Of a stretch of DNA of 64,000 nucleotides, positions 30,260 through 38,772 are shown one piece after another. The DNA comes from Diploptera punctata (taxonomy: Eukaryota; Arthropoda; Insecta; Blattodea; Blaberidae), in the NCBI GenBank assembly GCA_030220185.1, contig JASPKZ010004199.1, forward strand, positions 620,001-684,000. Reading direction: 5' to 3'. The notes beneath the pieces were generated by a model. It did no database searches and was not told the origin of the DNA. It was given only the letters and a program-made list of their open reading frames with translations. Each line of letters opens with the position of its first letter. Within the stretch, counting starts at the first letter, position 1. The position numbers and the translations under genes were made by a program.

Positions 30260-33223
30260 TCATATTGCATCAGCCCAACGTCTTCTAGGTCTTCCAACAT
30301 CACGCCTTCCTCTTGCTTGATAATTTCTGGCTAACAATGGATATCTCTCCTTGCTCATTCCATCCATGTGATCAATCCATTTCTGTCTGTAATTCGTGAC
30401 TTTATCCAATAAAGGCTGTACTTTCAATTCTTCTCTTATATCCTCATTTCTTATTCTATCAAGTCTTGTACATCCTTTTACTTGTCTTAGGAACCGCATC
30501 TCTGCCGTCTGTATTCTATCCTTCTGTCTTTTCACTGGAGCCCAAGTTTCACATCCATACAATATTGTGGGAACCGCCATAACATTATACATTTTTATCT
30601 TGGTTTCTTTTCTAATTTTATTTTTGAATGTTCTCTGTATTGTTCCACACACCGTCTGAAATTTATTTATTTTGGAGTCAATATCTCTTTCCACATTGTA
30701 GCCAACATCACAGCCCAAATATTTGAAACTAGACACCTGTTCTATACTTTGATTTTCTAAAATAATTTTGGTTCTCACTGGATCTCTTCCTCTAAAAGCC
30801 ATGGTCTTCGTTTTCCTTACAGAAATTTTTAGATCGTATAATTTACATATTTCATTTAATGCATGCATTGATTTCTGTAAGTCGTCTTCATTTTTCTGTA
30901 TTATGATTACATCGTCAGCAAATAAAAGATTATTTATGCACATTTTATTATCCATTCTTATTCCTGGATTTACTAAAACTTTCCATTTATTAAAAATATC
31001 GTCTATATATATATTAAACAAAGTGGGTGATAAACTACATCCTTGTCGTAATCCAGTATTTGTTTTGATTGCATCTGTTCTTTTGAATCCGGTATCTATA
31101 ATTATATTTGTGTCTTCATATAATGTCTTTATTGTTTCAACAAGGCACAGCGGGTATCCTTTCATTCGTAATATTTCCCATAATTTTTGTCTGTTTACTC
31201 GATCGAAGGCCTTATCCAAATCTATAAATCCTATGTGAGTTTCTAAGTTATGTTCTCTTCTCTTTTCTATGAGTTGTTTCAGTGTAAAGACATTGTCTAT
31301 ACATGACCTTCCCTTTCTGAATCCACTTTGATTTTCACTTATTATTACTTCTGTTATGTTTCTCAATCTATTATTTATTATTTTCGTATATATTTTGTAG
31401 CCAGTATTCATTAAGCTAATCCCTCTGTAATTCTCGCAATTTCTCCGGTCTCCTCTTTTGAATATATTCTTGACAATTGCTGTTTTCCAAGTGGTTGGAA
31501 TCCCATAGGTCTGCCAACATATATTAATTAGATGAAGTATTCGTAGTTTACACAATATTCCACTATATTTGATTAATTCCATATTTATATTATCTAATCC
31601 TGTTGCTTTCCTATTCTTAGTGGTTTTCAAAGCCATTTCTAATTCATTTATGTCTATTACATCAATATTTTCCACTTTTATTTCTTCCTCATTGTTCTCT
31701 TTTCCTTCAATTTCCTCCTTTTTCCAAAGTTTTTCATAATGTTGGATCCATTCTTGTTCTGGGATTATATTCAATCTGGCAGAATCTTTCTCAGTCTGAT
31801 TTAGATGTTTCACTAATTTATAACCTATTTCTTGTCTTCCATACATATCATGTTCTACTGAGCTTATAAATTTATCCCATGACTCCTGATGGGCTTTTCT
31901 TATAATGCTTTTAGCAATTCTCCTTTTCATTTTATATTCTTCATAAGATTCTTCTGTTTTCAGTCGTAAGTATGTATGATATGCTTTTTGTTTTTCATTC
32001 ACTGCATTTTGTATATTCGCATTCCAAGTTCTCAAGCCCTTCCTATTTCTTATTCTATTTTTCTTTCCTAATATCTCATTTGCTGTTTTATGTATTACAT
32101 TTGATATATTTTCCCATTCAATATTTATATCTTCTGACGTCGCTATCTCTGATATATATTTATTCATTCTGCTTTCATAATGTTGTCTAATACTTTGATC
32201 TTGTAATAAATATACTTTATATACTTCTTCTTGGTTTCTTTTGTTCTTTATGTTATTTTTCCGCCATTTAGCTATTATGTTTATTTTGCTTATCACGAGA
32301 TAGTGATCAGAGTATATATCGCTGCCTCTATGTACTCTCACATCTTTTACCAAGGCTCCTAGCTTGTTGTTTACGATTAAATAGTCAATTATTGATCTTG
32401 AGTTATATCCACTTCTTGTATATTTATGTATGTCCTTTTTTCGGAAATAGGTATTCATTATTTTTAATTGATTATAGGCTGAAAACTGTCTCAAATCCTG
32501 TCCATTATCATTTATTGTTATTTCTCCATTATTTCCTATTACATTAGGTATAGGGACATTGCCTACTCTGGCATTTAAGTCTCCACTTATTATTAAATGA
32601 TGATCTTTTGTATATTTATCAACTAATGTTTGTAATGTTTTATAAAATTTTTTTGTTTCTTCTTTCTTACCTTCCTCTGGGGCATACACAGCAATTATCA
32701 TCATATATCCTCTTTCAATTTTAAATCTGGCTATCAGGATTCTTTCATTTATAAACTCATAGCTATTCAATTTGTTCTTCCATTTTTCATCTATTAAAAT
32801 TGCTACTCCACACTGCGCTCTTGTTGTCTGTTCTACTCCGCTATACAACATAGTATAGTGTTTTAAGTCCTTTGTTCCTTTTAGTTTCTTTTTTGTTTCT
32901 GTTATTGTTGCTATATTTATTTCTTTTTTCTTTAATTCTCTTTCTAATTCTTCTTCTTTTGTATTTATTCCCCTTACGTTCCAATTTCCTAATTTCAAAA
33001 TGTCCTTTATTCCAAATCGTATCCTTTTATCTTGCTTGGGTCGGTTCCTTTTATGACAATCCGGCTGATTTCCATGAAGCTTCTCAGTAAGATAAATGTC
33101 TCCTGGAAGCGTTACGAGCGCTTCGCAGGACAAGGATGGTGGAAGGGCTGCTTCCTCTGAGCCTCCAAACATGCTCCTCTGGGTATCCACCCCCCAAGAG
33201 AGGGCTGCTTCTCCGCTCTTCAA
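30260..33223 (-). CDS. RTE-type endonuclease/reverse transcriptase (ORF2)
   Basis: The 987-residue protein would nick target DNA and reverse-transcribe its own RNA at the nick. The AP-endonuclease-like domain (about 76-312) shows LGNWNVRG (78-85), ITETK with the metal-binding Glu109, VYAPE (179-183), SGDLNARVG (213-221), IDYLIV (279-284) and SDHYLV (305-310). The reverse transcriptase (about 500-800) shows NYRGISLMNTGYK, QSGFRKGRSC, FIDLDKAFDRV (666-676), GLRQGCSLSPTLFN (724-737) and the catalytic FADD (768-771). The C-terminal region has YGCETW, AEMRFLRQVKGCTR and GRPRRRWADAI at the end. All key residues are present and no frame break exists, so the copy may be active or recently so. The Met at 33223 is the first in frame; about 70 residues before the endonuclease lack a known motif, so a later start is possible. 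Confidence 0.95.
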   Translation of the reverse strand: MKSGEAALSWGVDTQRSMFGGSEEAALPPSLSCEALVTLPGDIYLTEKLHGNQPDCHKRNRPKQDKRIRFGIKDILKLGNWNVRGINTKEEELERELKKKEINIATITETKKKLKGTKDLKHYTMLYSGVEQTTRAQCGVAILIDEKWKNKLNSYEFINERILIARFKIERGYMMIIAVYAPEEGKKEETKKFYKTLQTLVDKYTKDHHLIISGDLNARVGNVPIPNVIGNNGEITINDNGQDLRQFSAYNQLKIMNTYFRKKDIHKYTRSGYNSRSIIDYLIVNNKLGALVKDVRVHRGSDIYSDHYLVISKINIIAKWRKNNIKNKRNQEEVYKVYLLQDQSIRQHYESRMNKYISEIATSEDINIEWENISNVIHKTANEILGKKNRIRNRKGLRTWNANIQNAVNEKQKAYHTYLRLKTEESYEEYKMKRRIAKSIIRKAHQESWDKFISSVEHDMYGRQEIGYKLVKHLNQTEKDSARLNIIPEQEWIQHYEKLWKKEEIEGKENNEEEIKVENIDVIDINELEMALKTTKNRKATGLDNINMELIKYSGILCKLRILHLINICWQTYGIPTTWKTAIVKNIFKRGDRRNCENYRGISLMNTGYKIYTKIINNRLRNITEVIISENQSGFRKGRSCIDNVFTLKQLIEKRREHNLETHIGFIDLDKAFDRVNRQKLWEILRMKGYPLCLVETIKTLYEDTNIIIDTGFKRTDAIKTNTGLRQGCSLSPTLFNIYIDDIFNKWKVLVNPGIRMDNKMCINNLLFADDVIIIQKNEDDLQKSMHALNEICKLYDLKISVRKTKTMAFRGRDPVRTKIILENQSIEQVSSFKYLGCDVGYNVERDIDSKINKFQTVCGTIQRTFKNKIRKETKIKMYNVMAVPTILYGCETWAPVKRQKDRIQTAEMRFLRQVKGCTRLDRIRNEDIREELKVQPLLDKVTNYRQKWIDHMDGMSKERYPLLARNYQARGRRDVGRPRRRWADAI

Positions 33224-33368
33224 GCCCTACAAGTTTAGCTGTGCTATTCCTTGTCGCCCTGTTGACCGTTGAAGACTTGACGAAGATGTGGCCGCCCAAT
33301 ATGGATACAGACGCCATTCCTTCGTTGTGAGCTATACTTAGTTCCCCTCGCCTCTTACCCACCAGCAA
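33084..33368 (-). CDS. Short upstream frame in RTE-B leader (possible ORF1)
   Basis: A 94-codon frame opens before ORF2 and overlaps its first 140 bases in a different frame. RTE elements often carry a tiny, poorly conserved ORF1 that overlaps ORF2. The peptide is basic (GKRRGEL, RRHLSY end) without a motif. It could equally be a by-product of GC-rich leader sequence. No second full-length copy is in the window to test conservation. Confidence 0.3.
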   Translation of the reverse strand: MLVGKRRGELSIAHNEGMASVSILGGHIFVKSSTVNRATRNSTAKLVGLEERRSSPLLGGGYPEEHVWRLRGSSPSTILVLRSARNASRRHLSY

Positions 33369-33420
33369 GATTAACCTAAGTCAATCTTCTCGAGTAGAGT
33401 CGTCTGGTTCATCGGGTACT

Positions 33421-33455
33421 AAGCCCCCCCACCACGTCAAGGTGATAGCTCCTGG
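33421..33455 (-). promoter_or_regulatory. 5' hairpin of RTE-B
   Basis: In sense it reads CCCCCCCAGGAGCTAT then CACCTTGACGTGG TGGGGGG, able to form a C-run/G-run stem with an inner CACC/GGTG stem. A similar CACC-TCGACGTGGTG leader is familiar to me from other RTE-type elements. It may be an internal promoter or an RNA structure at the 5' end. Confidence 0.4.
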
Positions 33456-33497
33456 GGGGGGAAGAAGAAGGTAATAATATAATAGTAGTAATAGTAG

Positions 33498-33702
33498 TAG
33501 TAATACTTACTTACTTACTTACTTACTTACTCACTGGCACTATCGAACCCGTAGGTTCATGGCCGCGCGAACATAAGCTCTCCATACATCCCTATCCTGA
33601 GCTAATCCTTTCCAATCATTCCCTGTATAATCTACTTCCCTCAAATCATAGTTAATGTTGTTCTCCCACCTCATTCTTGGTCTACCAACTGGGCGTTTTA
33701 GT
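33498..33702 (-). mobile_element. LINE-A 3' end fragment
   Basis: (CTTA)n tail at 33505-33530, stem-loop CGAACCCGTAGGTTC, and coding to GRPRMRWENN; cut off at about 33702 in the KRPVG codons. Confidence 0.9.
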
Positions 33703-34082
33703 AATAAAAATTATAATAATAATAATAATTTTATGATTTCTGATGTTTACCGCCATCATTGCTTCTGTAGAAAAATGTTAAGCTGAGGCGAAGATAGCAT
33801 TTATTATCAGCGCATATTTCACCCTGGGGTAAAGTGGATCTGTTGTCTTTTCCATTAACTACGCAATCTGTTGTCTCTTAAGTTTGATGTTTATTTTTCT
33901 GCCTGGCTCGTTAGTCCTTCTCAATCTCATTACACAAAGTAATTAATTTATCTGCAGATTGCCATTAACACCACTCCGGGTAATTTAGATTATTCATTAG
34001 GACAAATATTTTCTTATAGGCCTATATCTGTCTCCAAAAAAAGATATCTTAAAAGCGTAGCCTCAAATAAGCAGTCTGGACC
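33703..34082. other. No recognised feature
   Basis: AAT-rich start, then unassigned sequence. Confidence 0.4.
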
Positions 34083-34175
34083 ATATGGCGCTTCAGGCCT
34101 AGAAGGCCCTTGGCCTACCGTTCGGCTGTTGGCTTCACATCCACATGTGCTAATCACAGAGATAAACGATCGTCC
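34083..34175 (-). mobile_element. SINE-A 3' end fragment
   Basis: CTAGAAGGCCCTTGGCCTACC, GGCTTCACATCCACATGTG and ATCACAGAGATAAACG are the reverse complement of the SINE-A 3' part. Confidence 0.75.
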
Positions 34176-34375
34176 TTGTGGATATATTTCCATGATAACT
34201 ATATAATTAAGAAAATGGATGGTCATCGATTAGTTTTATTTTGTTTTTGTCTTACAGTAATCTTCTTAACTTCTTTATTATCGACGATGATCTTATTTCC
34301 GTAATTTTATTAGGGTCTATAACTTCAGTCAAATTGCAAGAATGTTTTTGTTTAATTTATAACATTTTTCCTTTT

Positions 34376-34466
34376 ACAATATTATAATGATATTGTGAAA
34401 AGAAAAATTAATGTGTGAACCAGGAATCGAACCGTGGACCTCTAGTTCTCCAGACTAGTGTGCAGC
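34376..34466. repeat. 91-bp direct repeat, copy 1 (FB2 family)
   Basis: ACAATATTATAATGATATTG through GACTAGTGTGCAGC is identical, base for base, to 34711-34801. It contains most of a tRNA-like sequence. A diverged third copy is at 57300-57392. Confidence 0.9.
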
Positions 34467-34485
34467 GCACTACACCATTCCACAC
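34413..34485 (-). pseudogene. tRNA-like sequence (73 nt)
   Basis: On the minus strand: acceptor GTGTGGA with TTCACAC, an anticodon stem CTAGT/ACTAG around CTGGAGA (anticodon would be GGA, Ser), and a B box GGTTCGATTCC. The T stem has two mismatches and there is no long variable arm, which a tRNA-Ser needs. A tRNA-derived SINE or pseudogene is more likely than a working tRNA. Confidence 0.45.
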
Positions 34486-34675
34486 CTGGCACAAACACTA
34501 ACAAGAATTATTCTTTCCACAAATACAAATCTATAATTCTCGTTTCGTCCGCTGTCAGGTAGATGAAACTGCCATCGCCAACGGCCGGCTTCGTTTAGAA
34601 GTGTCTACATTTGAGAATTTTACTCCACCACTTTTTATTAGTAGTAAACGATGTTATTTAACATTTTCCAATACT

Positions 34676-34801
34676 GTTATTTTAACACAGTTCCAATAGT
34701 GGATCATATTACAATATTATAATGATATTGTGAAAAGAAAAATTAATGTGTGAACCAGGAATCGAACCGTGGACCTCTAGTTCTCCAGACTAGTGTGCAG
34801 C
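34676..34801. repeat. FB2 family copy 2, with 91-bp direct repeat
   Basis: GTTATTTTAACACAGTTCC, GGATCATATTACAATATT, then the 91-bp repeat (34711-34801). The left 50 bp are found in reverse complement at 57405-57460, on the other side of the same tRNA-like core. Confidence 0.8.
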
Positions 34802-34957
34802 CCACATTTCCTTTTATAAAAATACATTTGAGTGTATAATACACAAGATTTTTTTTATATATTTGAGAACCGTTTAGGTAGCCATTTTCGTTTTAATGGG
34901 AATTTGTTGCTCGTTACAAACCTACATTTGGATTTTATATTTATTTTCAACTGATTT

Positions 34958-35022
34958 TTCTCCTTCTTCTCCTTCTTCTTCTCCTCCTCCTCCTTCTTCT
35001 TCTTCTTCTTCTTCTTCTTCTG
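34958..35022. repeat. (CTT/CTC)n tract, tail of LINE-E
   Basis: Pyrimidine triplets; on the minus strand this is the (GAA)n tail that follows the LINE-E 3' end at 35023. Confidence 0.85.
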
Positions 35023-35202
35023 CTATGGCGCTACAGCCCGATTTCGAGCCTTGGTTTCCTGCATAAGCCCCTCCAAATATGACTATCCAGTGTCTTCTTT
35101 TTCCAATTCCTCACTCCTAGAATCTTCTTCGCATCCTCATTCACAGCATCAACCTTTCTGTTCTTGGGCCTTCCCACTCTTCCCCTGCCATTTGTATAGA
35201 GA

Positions 35203-35530
35203 ATATTCTTTGGGATGGGGGCACGCCGTAGCGTAGTGGTTAAGGCACTGAGCTACAAGCCAGAGGGTCGAGGGTTCAAGTCCCGTTGGGGTCAGGATTT
35301 TTAAACTGACCCAAACCCTCTGGTGGCACTATGGCCCTGGGGTCGACTCAGCCTCTAACGGAAATGAGTACCAGACGCTTGTTCTGGGGGTAAAGGCGGC
35401 CGTCACGCAGGGCTGACAACCCGGCTGACATAAAGTGCCGATGTCTAGAAAAAGTGGGAGCCTTAACCTCCTACTACCCCAAGGGCCTCCGGGCCTGTTG
35501 TGGGATCACTTTTCTTATATTCTTTGGGAT
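35203..35530 (+). mobile_element. SINE-B, complete, 14-bp TSD, inside LINE-E
   Basis: The body 35217-35516 is flanked by ATATTCTTTGGGAT (35203-35216 and 35517-35530), a perfect 14-bp duplication. Head GGCACGCCGTAGCGTAGTGG, B box GGTTCAAGTCCC, body with TTTAAACTGACCCAAACCC, GGGGTCGACTCAGCC, GGCGGCCGTCACGCAGGGC, and end GGGATCACTTTTCTT. About 300 bp. Confidence 0.95.
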
Positions 35531-35721
35531 ACTTTCATCCCCTATGCAATGAACATGCCCTGACCACTCAAGTTTAACCACCATGAAAATTCATCGTTCC
35601 TTACACAGCTCATATAGTTGACAGTTGAATATACTTCTCCATATGCCACCTTCCTTAATCGGTCCGTAAATCCGTTTTAATATTTTTCTTTCGAAGATGA
35701 TTATTACATTTTTTTGAGATG

Positions 35722-36598
35722 TACAGTGTGTCCATAAAGTTCTGCTACCAATACAATTTAACTTACCTCGTAAACTATTTGAGATAGAGACATACTTTTT
35801 TTTTTGCAACGTATTCTACATATTTCAAAGTTTTGTTTACATTTGTTGCAGATTGTGATTTAAAGGACAATAACCACACCACAGGAAAAGACCCAATGTG
35901 TATTGTGGTATGCTGAGTCTGGTAAATCACCAGTAACTGTTCAGCGAAATTTCCGCCGGCAATATGGAAGAGATCCTCCATCCAAATCATCCATAATTAG
36001 ATGGGCAGAGAAATTTCTAGCGAGTGGCAGTGTAATGGACTTGCCACGGAGTGGACGACCAGGTGTGAGCCAAGAAACTATGACAATGTGTAACTTGCAT
36101 TTCAACTCAGACCTCAAAAATAGGTCCGTCGTGCTTCACGGGAACTCCATTTATCAAAATCAACCATCCATAGAATCTTCCATAATCGGCTACTTCTTCA
36201 GGCCTATAAAGTGCAAATTACGCAAGCGTTGCTGCCAACTGACTTCCCTCGACATGCTGAACTTGCTGATTCCATGCTGAACGCAATTGACGAAGACAAT
36301 GAGTACCTGCAGAGGGTGATGTTCTCTGATGAAGCGACTCTCTTTGTGTATGGACATGTTAACCGCCATAACGTTCGGATATGAGGGTACTGGTAGTTTA
36401 CCAGACTCAGCATACCACCATACACATTGGACCTTTTCCTGTGGTGTCGTCATTGTCGTTTAAATCACAATCTGCAACAAACGTAAACAAAACTTTGAGA
36501 GATGTAGAATATGTTGCAAAAAAAAACGCATGTCTCTATCTCAAATACATGAGCTAAGTTACATTCTTTTGGTAGCAGGACTTTGTTGACACCCTGTA
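35722..36598 (+). mobile_element. Mariner-type foldback element with TA ends
   Basis: The element (35724-36596) is flanked by TA on both sides. The first and last roughly 215 bp are inverted copies of each other: CAGTGTGTCCATAAAGTTC at the left and the reverse complement (CAGGGTGTCAACAAAGTCC) at the right. The arms include the first codons of the transposase in both directions. The centre holds the middle of the transposase. It lies inside LINE-E. Confidence 0.85.
35880..36385 (+). pseudogene. Mariner/Tc1-superfamily transposase, C-terminus lost
   Basis: It starts TPQEKTQCVLWYAESGKS-like at 35878 and continues VQRNFRRQYGRDPPSKSSII (helix-turn-helix), SGSVMDLPRSGRP, then in shifted frames FHNRLLLQAYKVQI, LPTDFPRHAEFAD and FSDEATLFVYGHVNRHNVRI (first catalytic Asp, about 36325). 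After the IWG at 36380 the sequence switches to the inverted arm, so the second and third catalytic residues are gone. Several frameshifts are present. It cannot encode an active enzyme. The minus frame 36190-36453 is the duplicated N-terminus in the right arm. Confidence 0.85.
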
Positions 36599-36744
36599 TT
36601 AAGAGTCATGCTCTCTCACGCATAATATAATACTAGTCTAATAGTTTTATATAGCTTTAGTTTGATTTGAAAGCTGGTAGCAGGGAGAAGTAGGGCCTAA
36701 TTGTTTTTTTTTCTTTTTGCTGTGTTTATTTGGGATGTCACTTA

Positions 36745-37560
36745 GGTAATGACAGAAATTTAGTAAAACACACTAAAATACAACGATTCAATTATCTATG
36801 AGGCACAATTAAACGTACTTTATTGAATAAAACTAGAAAGGAGACTATTTTAAAATGTTACAAAGTATTGGCAGTGCCATCTCATCTATGGATGTGAAAC
36901 CTGGACATTAACAAAGGCAGATAGTAAACAAAGGGGGCACGCCGTAGCGTAGTGGTTAAGGCACTGCGCTACAGGCCGGAAGGTCGAGGGTTCGATTCCC
37001 GGTGGGTTCAGGATTTTTAAACTGACCCAAACCTTCTGGCGGCACTATGGCTCTGGGGTCGACTCAGCCTCTAACTGAAATGAGTACCAGACGCTTGTTC
37101 TGGGGTAAAGGCGGCCGTCACGCAGGGCTGACAACCCGGCTGACATCAAGTGCCGATTGTCAAGAAAAAGTGGGAGCCTTAACCTCCTACTACCCCAAGG
37201 GCCTTCTGAGGCCTGTGGTGGGATCACTTCACTTACTTTTAGATAGTAAACAAATAGAGGCTGCAGAAATGAAGATGTTGATAGCAATAGCAGGATACCA
37301 AAGGACCGATAAGAAGAAAAACGAAGATATAAGAACAGAACTTAATATATTTAATCTCTGTGAAAGAATAAAATACTATCAAAATGCTTACCTTCAGCAC
37401 GTATTACGAATGAATGAACAGCGCATACCAAGAAGAATGTATAATTATAAACCAAAAGGGAGAAGAATGTTGCGAAGACCATTGAAGAGATGGAAGGACC
37501 AATTCGACCTATAATGAGATCGGAACAGGCCATTGGGTTTAATCCTTGTTGTTGTTGATT
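36745..37560 (+). mobile_element. RTE-B-related fragment split by SINE-B
   Basis: Before the SINE: TLLNKTRKETILKCYKVLAV and, one frame off, LIYGCETWTLTKADSKQ. After it: IEAAEMKMLIAIAGYQRTDK, KNEDIRTELNIFNLCERIKY, HVLRMNEQRIPRRMYNYKPK and RRPLKRWKDQFDL then stop. The 3' part ends in a weak stem-loop (37527-37540) and GTTGTTGTTGATTATGATGATG. A frameshift near 36890 precedes the insertion. Confidence 0.85.
36919..37254 (+). mobile_element. SINE-B, complete, 14-bp TSD, inside RTE-B
   Basis: The body 36933-37240 is flanked by AGATAGTAAACAAA (36919-36932 and 37241-37254), perfect over 14 bp. Head GGCACGCCGTAGCGTAGTGG, B box GGTTCGATTCCC. Very similar to the copy at 35217, and in the same orientation. 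Confidence 0.95.
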
Positions 37561-37853
37561 ATGATGATGATATTCTCCTTATAAATTCATGGTATTTAAC
37601 TCTGTCTTTATGAATCACGGATCCCAAATGGAGCAAATTCTTCAACAACTTATATTTTATTATCATGTATTTTTTTATATATTTTGTAGGGTGTATTTGT
37701 GATGAACTAATTTTTCAGTTTCTATAAATTTTTAAGCATTCTGAACTATAAACTAATAAAGTCGCTAAAGTGTTCTATCTAACGATTTTCTGATAATAGG
37801 ATAATTATCTTTGAATCCTTAATATTTTTGGTCTTAGAACAGTGTAAAAGATA
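37561..37853. other. No recognised feature
   Basis: Unassigned AT-rich spacer. Confidence 0.4.
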
Positions 37854-38068
37854 GTATGATGATCTTGTAGAAGATTTCCGGGCTGTTGGCCGTGACCTTG
37901 AGACTTGTAGTTCCCCGACGTTTCGCCAGAGACTGCGTCCGGCATCCTTCAAGGGTTGTCTTGAGACTGGGGTTGACTTGTGATTGCAATCTCTGGCGAA
38001 ACGTCGGGGAACCACAAGCCTCAAGATCACGGCCAACAGCCCGGAAATCTTCTACAAGATCATCATAA
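37854..38068. repeat. FB3 foldback, Penelope-like end motif
   Basis: A nearly perfect 75-bp inverted repeat: TGATGATCTTGTAGAAGATT, CCGGGCTGTTGGCCGTGACC and CCCCGACGTTTCGCCAGAGA at the left are mirrored at 37990-38066. The loop holds CGTCCGGCATCCTTC. In reverse complement the left half reads GAAGGATGCCGGACGCAG then GGCGAAACGTCGGGG, like the GAAGATGCC...GCGAAACGTC block of the Penelope-like end at 281-312. Confidence 0.75.
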
Positions 38069-38720
38069 TAACTCCGGCCGTGAAAGCCTAAGTCAATATA
38101 TTAGTGTAAAAGGTAGTGTTTTTATCGTACGTAGTTAACTGAGTTAATGTAACCCTTAACGTCGACAATGTGTTAAGCTGTAATCAGTTAGTTTTTTTCT
38201 GCTAATGCCTGAGATTGACCGTCTTATTAGTGATTTGTTGGTATTTTGACTTCGTTTTGCAATAGACATAAGTGCCCCATTAATTACATTCCTCCGGTAA
38301 TTTTTTGATAAACTCTATGCAGGCCTATAGTGTCGTTTAAATGTTTAACACAATGTAATGTGTTGACAAATACAAGCAGCTCAGGTTGACAAAATTCGTA
38401 ACTATAAGACAGTTCGGGAAGTCATGTAGTTAGCGTGACGCTGTTTTGTCAACCTCAGTTTCAGTTTTCTTACAGATTTCTCCATTTGCATATCAAGTAT
38501 CCAGTCACTTGTTCTTTCGAGGCTGGGTGAAGCCCGTTCCAGCTCTAAACTCAAGTAAAAGTGTCCTTAGTAGGCTTACAGTTGGATTTTGAACCTGGCA
38601 TATTTGTCAGATTGAGAAGCCTTCCAATTCAACTTAACTACAAAATTGGCTTGTTTCTCTTGTTAACGCATTTAACGCTCCTAATTTAAATTTCAGCAAT
38701 AAGTTGTAATAATAATAGGC

Positions 38721-38723
<3 letters not shown>
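38069..38723. other. No recognised feature
   Basis: Nothing matched; weak open stretches only. Confidence 0.4.

Positions 38724-38770
<47 letters not shown>
38724..38770. repeat. (TA)n microsatellite
   Basis: Perfect TA run of about 46 bp, immediately before REP2. Confidence 0.97.

Positions 38771-38772
<2 letters not shown>

Larger units (their letters stand above)
30208..33466 (-). mobile_element. RTE-B, full-length LINE, intact ORF
   Basis: About 3.26 kb on the minus strand, the usual size for RTE-clade LINEs. From 5' (right) to 3' (left): a GC-rich leader with a CACCTTGACGTGGTG hairpin (33421-33455), a short overlapping frame (33084-33368), the 987-codon ORF (30260-33223), a very short 3' UTR with a terminal stem-loop (30239-30250), and a (GAT)n tail (30211-30228). 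RTE-type elements are known for short UTRs and simple-repeat tails. I could not define a target-site duplication. Confidence 0.92.
35023..36680 (-). mobile_element. LINE-E fragment, twice interrupted
   Basis: The minus-strand LINE reads, from right to left: KLKLYKTIRLVLYYA (36615-36680), then after a mariner-type insertion VIIIFERKILKRIYGPIKEG (35640-35715), HVHCIGDESIPKNI (35531-35575), and after a SINE-B insertion YTNGRGRVGRPKNRK and NWKKKTLDSHIWRGLCRK to a TAG at about 35037. Without the SINE and one target copy the two halves join in frame. Stops and shifts exist elsewhere. It resembles the C-terminal part of RTE-like proteins (ERKxLRxIYGP, GRGRVGRP) but is distinct from LINE-A and RTE-B. 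Confidence 0.8.

Noticed and set aside
30260..33223. Host protein of the craniofacial-development type
   Set aside because: Similar sequences are sometimes annotated as host proteins, but the endonuclease/RT motifs and element structure show that it is a LINE.
34413..34485. Functional tRNA-Ser gene
   Set aside because: Good anticodon stem, but T-stem mismatches, no long variable arm, and repeated partial copies favour a tRNA-derived repeat.
37854..38068. Rho-independent terminator or microRNA precursor
   Set aside because: The hairpin is about 75 bp per arm with no T tract; this fits a foldback element better.
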